From Desulfonatronum sp. (GTDB lineage: Bacteria; Desulfobacterota; Desulfovibrionia; Desulfovibrionales; Desulfonatronaceae): a stretch of 8,887 bases of DNA. A program made the translations under genes and the position numbers. Every line of letters begins with the position of its first letter. Position 1 is the stretch's first letter. Positions 5,848 through 8,887 of this stretch are shown piece after piece. The notes under the pieces were generated by a model. It did not search any database and was not told the origin of the DNA. It saw only the letters and a program-made list of their open reading frames with translations. The DNA lies in contig SKYX01000124.1 of the NCBI GenBank assembly GCA_007127655.1, positions 1 through 8,887 on the forward strand. The letters are read 5' to 3'.

Positions 5848-6159
5848 TCAAATGTCGAGTGCAAACCGGATTGCTCGTCCGACCTCTACCATCTTCGTTC
5901 GGGGGAGGAATGTGATCAATGGACCGATTTTACCTTTTGAAACAGTCTGCAAGTGGTCACAATTGACCGCGCAATCCTTGGGCATACCCTCAATCGTCGA
6001 GAGAAACACTTCCGATGGAATATCGCGCACAGTAGATGTGATAGGCGCGATAGTAACCTCCCCCAGGTACTCCAACACGCTGTCGCGCGTCAGGATGAGG
6101 ACTGGCCGTTTTTTATCCGGCGCAGCGAATTTATACCAGCGTATTTCCCCGTGCTTCAT
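5848..6159 (-). CDS. MazF/PemK-like toxin, probable mRNA endonuclease (module 2)
   Basis: The 103-residue protein opens MKHGEIRWYKFAAPDKKRPV and continues LILTRDSVLEYLGEVTIAPITSTVRDIPSEV and DCAVNCDHLQTVSKGKIGPLI. This is the SH3-like barrel pattern of MazF/PemK toxins, which cut RNA. R18 in KRP sits at the catalytic Arg position, and T41/S42/T43 in PITST at the conserved Thr/Ser position. It belongs to the subgroup with GEIRWY and DHLQTVSK motifs, distinct from the module 3 toxin. The ATG at 6159 overlaps the antitoxin stop (ATGA) and follows a G-rich site; the frame is open further upstream but the coupled ATG is the family start. It appears intact, so it should be active if expressed without its antitoxin. 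RNA target sequence cannot be predicted. Confidence 0.9.
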   Translation of the reverse strand: MKHGEIRWYKFAAPDKKRPVLILTRDSVLEYLGEVTIAPITSTVRDIPSEVFLSTIEGMPKDCAVNCDHLQTVSKGKIGPLITFLPRTKMVEVGRAIRFALDI

Positions 6160-6389
6160 CCATCCCCCCATGCCTGTTCGGCTTCCCAAACCGAAAACTC
6201 ATCGCCGGCAACCGGATATTGTTCGTAACCACGTCGATGCTTTAGCTCAAGTTGCTCGTTTTTATACTTTTCCAGCGCATCCTGTAGAGCCTTTCTTGTG
6301 AAAACGGACCGACTCGTGTGGAGTTCCCTTGCAACACGATCCACCGCCTTGACGAGATTATCATCAAGGGTCATCTGAATTGTTCGCAT
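6156..6389 (-). CDS. Ribbon-helix-helix antitoxin of module 2 (CopG/MazE-like)
   Basis: The 77-residue protein starts MRTIQMTLDDNLVKAVDRVA, then RELHTSRSVFTRKALQDALEKY. This is a ribbon-helix-helix DNA-binding domain (about 1-42) that dimerises and represses its own promoter. The acidic tail (EFSVWEAEQAWGDG) would bind and block the MazF-like toxin. Start choice: the ATG at 6389 has a near-perfect GAGGAGGTG site 6 nt upstream, whereas the in-frame TTG at 6404 lies upstream of that ribosome site within the operator. It overlaps the toxin by 4 bp. The large palindrome at 6404-6436 immediately upstream is its likely operator. Confidence 0.9.
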   Translation of the reverse strand: MRTIQMTLDDNLVKAVDRVARELHTSRSVFTRKALQDALEKYKNEQLELKHRRGYEQYPVAGDEFSVWEAEQAWGDG

Positions 6390-6403
6390 AACGCACCTCC
6401 TCA

Positions 6404-6436
6404 ATGTGGATACTTATAGCTATGAGTAATCCACAT
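6404..6436 (-). promoter_or_regulatory. Long palindromic operator with embedded -10, module 2
   Basis: ATGTGGAT-ACTTATAGC on the left matches the complement of GCTATGAGTAATCCACAT on the right, with one inserted base and one mismatch, around a perfect ATAGCTAT centre (6416-6423). A minus-strand TATAAG (6413-6418) inside it is a plausible -10, about 24 bp before the antitoxin ATG. This fits autorepression by the ribbon-helix-helix antitoxin or its complex with the toxin. Confidence 0.65.
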
Positions 6437-6462
6437 CACGGACAACGTCAAAAGCAAATCGA

Positions 6463-6499
6463 TCTGCCAAAATGATTGCCCTGACCCGATACTGGCAGA
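6463..6499 (-). terminator. Possible weak stem-loop after the module 3 toxin
   Basis: TCTGCCA (6463-6469) and TGGCAGA (6493-6499) are perfect 7-bp complements separated by 23 nt, lying 17 bp beyond the module 3 toxin stop. On the minus strand the second arm is followed by a modest T-rich run (TCGATTTGCTTTTG). The loop is long and the tail is imperfect, so termination here is only possible. Confidence 0.25.
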
Positions 6500-6515
6500 C
6501 GCTTCCGTGCGGCTG

Positions 6516-6878
6516 TCAACGGTATGACCGAGGGCTTTGTTGGCCTCCGATCAGCTCATTGAGTCCGTCCACGATCATGTCCAGTTCCTCAGGCGCGGCC
6601 TTGCCGATCATCCCTTTGAGACGCTGAACCGAGATCGTTCTGATCTGGCTGATTTTTGCCCACGAGCGTTTGGGGAGCTTCGCGCTCTCCAGTTCGAGAG
6701 TCAGCGGAAACCCGGCGCGCTGGGGCTGGCTGGTGAGTGCGATGGCGATGACCGTGCCTGAATAAGCGTTGAAAATGTCGTCACTCAGGACCAGGACGGG
6801 ACGCAGTCCGGCTTGCTCGTGGCCGAGTGTCGGATTGAGATCCGCCCAAACAATGTCACCTCTCAGTACTCCGGCCAT
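6516..6878 (-). CDS. mazF: MazF toxin, probable sequence-specific mRNA endonuclease (module 3)
   Basis: The 120-residue protein follows the classic MazF pattern: [20 protein letters not shown], then [24 protein letters not shown], and a C-terminal [18 protein letters not shown]21, R26 and T49 line up with E. coli MazF Glu24, Arg29 and Thr52 (E. coli numbering from memory), so the RNA-cleaving site looks intact. The ATG at 6878 has GGAGG 7 nt upstream and lies 16 bp inside the antitoxin gene, an unusually long overlap compared with the 4-bp overlaps of the other modules here. The C-terminal tail [10 protein letters not shown] is longer than in E. coli. It is only distantly similar to the module 2 toxin. 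Confidence 0.93.
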   Translation of the reverse strand: MAGVLRGDIVWADLNPTLGHEQAGLRPVLVLSDDIFNAYSGTVIAIALTSQPQRAGFPLTLELESAKLPKRSWAKISQIRTISVQRLKGMIGKAAPEELDMIVDGLNELIGGQQSPRSYR

Positions 6879-7105
6879 TGATCAACCTCCGCTCCGATTC
6901 CCTCTTCCGCCATTGCCTGCTCAAATGTCCGATCCAGCTTCGCGCATTCGCGGGCGAGACGCCCGCGGTCCATTCGCTGAAGCTTGTCGGCTACGGCGTC
7001 CTGAATCGCACGACTCCGGTTGGGGTAGACGCGTGACGCTACAAGCCTGTCAACCTGTTTGAGCAGGTTCACTTCCATCGTGATGGCGACTTTTGCCGTG
7101 CTCAT
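6863..7105 (-). CDS. Ribbon-helix-helix antitoxin of module 3
   Basis: The 80-residue protein [20 protein letters not shown] continues [25 protein letters not shown]. This is a ribbon-helix-helix domain (about 4-45; beta strand KVAITME, second helix RSRAIQDAV) followed by an acidic toxin-binding tail ending [16 protein letters not shown] chose the ATG at 7105 because GGAGGTG stands 6 nt before it; the upstream in-frame ATG (7111) and GTG (7114) touch or overlap that ribosome site. Its gene overlaps the toxin by 16 bp. It is more like the MazE-type antitoxins of soil and deltaproteobacterial MazEF pairs than E. coli MazE (AbrB fold), although this is a family-level judgement. It probably represses the promoter at 7125-7153. 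Confidence 0.9.
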   Translation of the reverse strand: MSTAKVAITMEVNLLKQVDRLVASRVYPNRSRAIQDAVADKLQRMDRGRLARECAKLDRTFEQAMAEEGIGAEVDQWPEY

Positions 7106-7118
7106 GATCATCACCTCC

Positions 7119-7153
7119 GGTATGACAATACATCATACCTTTGCGTGGTGCAA
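7119..7153 (-). promoter_or_regulatory. Promoter and operator of the module 3 antitoxin-toxin pair
   Basis: The inverted repeat GGTATGA (7119-7125) and TCATACC (7133-7139) has perfect 7-bp arms and a 7-base spacer. A minus-strand sigma-70-like promoter overlaps it: TTGCAC (7148-7153), a 17-bp spacer and TATTGT (7125-7130). The operator therefore covers the -10 region, a normal arrangement for antitoxin autorepression. Confidence 0.6.
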
Positions 7154-7181
7154 ATCAATCCTCTGCCTGGCGTTAACAGGC

Positions 7182-7232
7182 ATTGTCGCGGTGGGCAGGT
7201 GCATGGGGAAGGAATGGGAGAAGGCCTTTGCG
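7182..7232 (+). repeat. Displaced copy of the 3' end of hipA, in front of hipB
   Basis: This stretch matches 8683-8733 in the hipA tail at about 42 of 50 bases by eye, including CGCGGTGGGCAGG and ATGGGGAAGGAATGGGA without mismatch. In frame it reads VAVGRCMGKEWEKAF, against AAVGRAMGKEWDKGL at the HipA C-terminus, so it is a coding relic. The two copies are in direct orientation 1,501 bp apart and bracket hipBA. Confidence 0.75.
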
Positions 7233-7261
7233 ATGGACATTGCATATTATTTAACGCATCG

Positions 7262-7290
7262 TTGCCATTTTGGAAATCTTTGCATACAAT
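7262..7290 (+). promoter_or_regulatory. Near-consensus promoter of hipBA
   Basis: TTGCCA (7262-7267), a 17-bp spacer and TACAAT (7285-7290) match the sigma-70 consensus in five of six bases each. The predicted start is about 7297, at or one base before the hipB ATG at 7298. AACG-CAT-CGTT (7253-7263) overlaps the -35, and TTGCATA occurs at both 7240-7246 and 7280-7286; these are candidate HipB contact sites. The E. coli-type operator (TATCC-N8-GGATA) is not present. Confidence 0.65.
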
Positions 7291-7297
7291 AAAAAGC

Positions 7298-7546
7298 ATG
7301 CATCAACAAGAACTCGGCAAGCAGATTGCTTCCCTGCGCAAGCACAAAGGCTGGGACCAGACTGAAATGGGCAGGAGGGCCGGGGTTTCCCGGGCCTTTG
7401 TCTGCAATCTGGAACGAGGAGTGGGCGGTGATCCAGGGTTGCGGAAGGTGTTGCGCATCCTGGCTCTGTTCTCCCGGACGCTGGAAATCCGTGAAGTCGG
7501 CGAGCCGCCGACCCTGGACGATCTGCTGGAGGAACAGGAGTCATGA
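7298..7546 (+). CDS. hipB: HipB-like antitoxin and transcriptional repressor
   Basis: The 82-residue protein has a Cro/C1-type helix-turn-helix: LGKQIASLRKHKGWDQTEMG, then RRAGVSRAFVCNLERGVGGDPGLRKVLRILALF (about 6-58). A short tail of mixed charge follows (EVGEPPTLDDLLEEQES). In the HipBA system this protein binds its own promoter and holds the HipA kinase inactive. The start is the ATG at 7298. There is no ribosome-binding sequence upstream, and the promoter places the transcript start almost at the ATG, so translation may be leaderless. The stop overlaps the hipA start as ATGA. The recognition helix region (VSRAFVCNLERG) looks complete. Confidence 0.92.
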   Translation: MHQQELGKQIASLRKHKGWDQTEMGRRAGVSRAFVCNLERGVGGDPGLRKVLRILALFSRTLEIREVGEPPTLDDLLEEQES

Positions 7547-8742
7547 TCCACGTCCTCGCCGACGGCCAGCAAGCCGGGGCCCTGGAGAAAGCACCGGGCA
7601 AGCCGCACCATGTCTTCACCTACTTTCCCGGGGTGCAGCAGATGCAGTCCGTCTCGCTGACCATGCCGGTCCGCCTGCAAAGCTACCTTTCCTCTCCCGG
7701 CCGGTTGCACCCGATATTCGACATGAACCTCCCTGAAGGATTTCTGCGCCGCTACCTGGAAAAAGCCGTCCCGGATTGCGACGACCTCCGGCTTCTGGAG
7801 GTCACGGGACCGTCACAGGTCGGCCGCCTGGAGTATCGCAACGCTGCACGGACTCATGAAACATCCATTCCCGACTTCAGCGTTCAGGAAATCCTGGCCC
7901 ACGACGGCGCTGAAGACCTTTTCCAGGAGCTACTGCGGATATACGCGGCATCATCCGGCGTTTCCGGAGTCCAACCCAAGGTTCTGGTCCGGGATGCCTG
8001 GCACACCAAACTGAGCCCGGACCACAAGCTGGCGATTCGCGGGACGACGCACATGGTCAAGGCATGGGATGCCGAGTATCCGCACCTTGCCTACAACGAA
8101 TATTTTTGCCTGCTGGCCGCGCAATACGCCGGGCTGAGGACGCCACACCGGGAGGTTTCGGAAAACGGAAAGTTCCTGGTGGTCGAACGGTTCGACCTCA
8201 CGGAGCAGGACAGGTACATGGGATTTGAGGATTTCTGCGTCCTGGCGGGCCTGCCCAGTGCGAAGAAGTACCACGGGAGTTATGAACAACTGACCAAGGT
8301 GCTCCAGAACTACTGCATCCAGGAATGCCTCGGGGAATGCCTTGTCGAACTGTTCAAGATGATCGTCGTCAGCGTTGTGCTGCGCAACGGAGACGCGCAC
8401 CGTAAAAATTTCTGCCTGATCTCCGACACCCCTGAGGCAAGACGCGGAAAGCTGGCCCCCACCTTCGACATCGTGACCACCACGGCCTACCTCCCCCACG
8501 ATGCCCTGGCCCTGACCCTGGACGGATCAAAAAAATGGCCGGACCGGAAACGCCTGCTGCACTTTGCCGAGAAACACTGCGGTTTCCAGCGCAAGCAGGC
8601 GGACAGGATACTGGAAGATGTCAGGCAGGGAGTCAGGCAGGCCCAAAAAGAACTCGCGCATGGCGTCTCGCATCTTGAGGGCTTTGCCGCGGTGGGCAGG
8701 GCCATGGGGAAGGAATGGGACAAGGGCCTTGGCGGCGTATGA
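7543..8742 (+). CDS. hipA: HipA-like serine/threonine kinase toxin
   Basis: The 399-residue protein has a HipA N-terminal domain (FTYFPG..SVSLTMPVRLQSY..FDMNLPEGFLRRYL, about 25-72) and a kinase core. Visible kinase elements are a Gly-rich loop SGVSGVQPK (138-146), MVK with Lys173 (ATP binding), VERFD (214-218), the catalytic NGDAHRKN (282-289; Asp284, Asn289) and a metal-binding TFD (307-309). E. coli HipA phosphorylates glutamyl-tRNA synthetase and stops growth; the target here is unknown. It is about 40 residues shorter than E. coli HipA. If SVAGAQEK, with the self-inactivating Ser150 at its first position (from memory), is aligned with GVSGVQPK here, Gly139 replaces that serine, with Ser138 and Ser141 nearby. 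AGGAG lies just before the ATG, inside hipB, and the start is coupled by ATGA. All active-site elements look intact. Confidence 0.93.
   Translation: MIHVLADGQQAGALEKAPGKPHHVFTYFPGVQQMQSVSLTMPVRLQSYLSSPGRLHPIFDMNLPEGFLRRYLEKAVPDCDDLRLLEVTGPSQVGRLEYRNAARTHETSIPDFSVQEILAHDGAEDLFQELLRIYAASSGVSGVQPKVLVRDAWHTKLSPDHKLAIRGTTHMVKAWDAEYPHLAYNEYFCLLAAQYAGLRTPHREVSENGKFLVVERFDLTEQDRYMGFEDFCVLAGLPSAKKYHGSYEQLTKVLQNYCIQECLGECLVELFKMIVVSVVLRNGDAHRKNFCLISDTPEARRGKLAPTFDIVTTTAYLPHDALALTLDGSKKWPDRKRLLHFAEKHCGFQRKQADRILEDVRQGVRQAQKELAHGVSHLEGFAAVGRAMGKEWDKGLGGV
8683..8733 (+). repeat. Direct-repeat partner within the 3' end of hipA
   Basis: This is the intact counterpart of 7182-7232, encoding AAVGRAMGKEWDKGLG near the HipA C-terminus. 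Recombination between the two copies would remove the hipB promoter, hipB and nearly all of hipA, leaving a single short tail. Confidence 0.75.
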
Positions 8743-8805
8743 GAATCAACGGTACGAGCCCGCGTCGTGACGGTACGGAACAGGCTGCATGTGCCGGCTG
8801 GCCGA

Positions 8806-8886
8806 TCATCCGTAAGCGTCTTTTCGATCATCCACCGTCAGCTTGAACACGATTCCCTCGTTCTCGTCCACGGAGTATTGATAGAG
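8806..8886 (-). CDS. Possible C-terminal end of a leftward gene, incomplete at window edge
   Basis: One minus-strand frame entering from the right edge encodes LYQYSVDENEGIVFKLTVDD, then RKDAYG and TGA at 8806-8808. The composition is protein-like and the frame is open to the edge, but 26 codons can stay open by chance. I do not recognise a family. The interval to hipA (8743-8805) contains only a direct repeat ACGGTACG (8749-8756 and 8770-8777) and no clear terminator. Confidence 0.3.
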   Translation of the reverse strand, partial: LYQYSVDENEGIVFKLTVDDRKDAYG

Positions 8887-8887
8887 A

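Noticed and set aside
6390..6404. TTG start at 6404 for the module 2 antitoxin
   Set aside because: It would lie upstream of the AGGAGGTG ribosome site and inside the operator; the ATG at 6389 is correctly spaced.
8825..8836. A third methyltransferase remnant (TCGATCATCCAC also occurs in copy B)
   Set aside because: Only about 12 bases match. The frame is interrupted by a stop and none of the preceding HGEVF-type residues are present.
1..8887. CRISPR arrays, tRNA or rRNA genes, intact transposases
   Set aside because: No regularly spaced repeats, no cloverleaf or rRNA segments, and no transposase or integrase motif were seen on either strand.

Overview
The window is about 57% GC bacterial DNA. 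It reads as part of a Desulfovibrionales-like (Desulfobacterota, sulfate-reducer type) chromosome or a close relative. This is inferred from the style of the molybdate transporter, a strong -24/-12 (sigma-54) promoter match and the periplasmic sensor-like protein. No rRNA, tRNA or marker gene fixes the taxonomy, so treat the assignment as tentative.

Region 1 (44-2583, minus strand) is a tight four-gene molybdate/tungstate uptake operon. Transcription runs leftwards from a sigma-54-like promoter (2568-2583): a small hypothetical membrane protein, then modB (permease), modA (periplasmic binding protein) and modC (ATPase). Neighbouring genes overlap or are separated by 2 bp. The B-A-C order, the extra membrane gene and the missing C-terminal molybdate-binding domain of ModC are the notable points. 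An inverted repeat (2645-2676) about 100 bp upstream of the promoter is a candidate regulator site.

Region 2 (2533-4712) holds a non-coding stretch of about 390 bp with several hairpins, one beside a C-rich transcript segment that could support termination. Next comes a 597-residue exported protein joining an amino-acid-type periplasmic binding domain to a C-terminal Cache-like sensor domain, with no membrane anchor.

Region 3 (4792-8742) is a toxin-antitoxin island of four modules of different families in under 4 kb. Module 1 is an addiction-module antitoxin with a ParE/RelE toxin broken by one missing base. Module 2 is a ribbon-helix-helix antitoxin with a MazF/PemK-like toxin and a palindromic operator. 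Module 3 is a second ribbon-helix-helix/MazF pair with its own operator-promoter. Module 4 is hipB-hipA on the plus strand, divergent from module 3, with a near-consensus promoter that places the transcript start at or next to the hipB ATG.

Two structures in the island are not explained by the intact genes. First, two diverged copies (roughly 80% identical by eye) of a block of about 120 bp lie about 110 nt behind the first and second toxin genes. Each encodes only the first ~26 residues of what looks like a SAM-dependent DNA methyltransferase, and both stop matching at the same point. Second, the last ~50 bp of hipA recur in front of hipB, so hipBA is bracketed by direct repeats 1,501 bp apart. 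Both suggest that modules were gained, lost or exchanged through short homologous blocks.

The right edge may contain the end of a leftward gene (8806-8886). The first 43 bases hold no gene that can be called.
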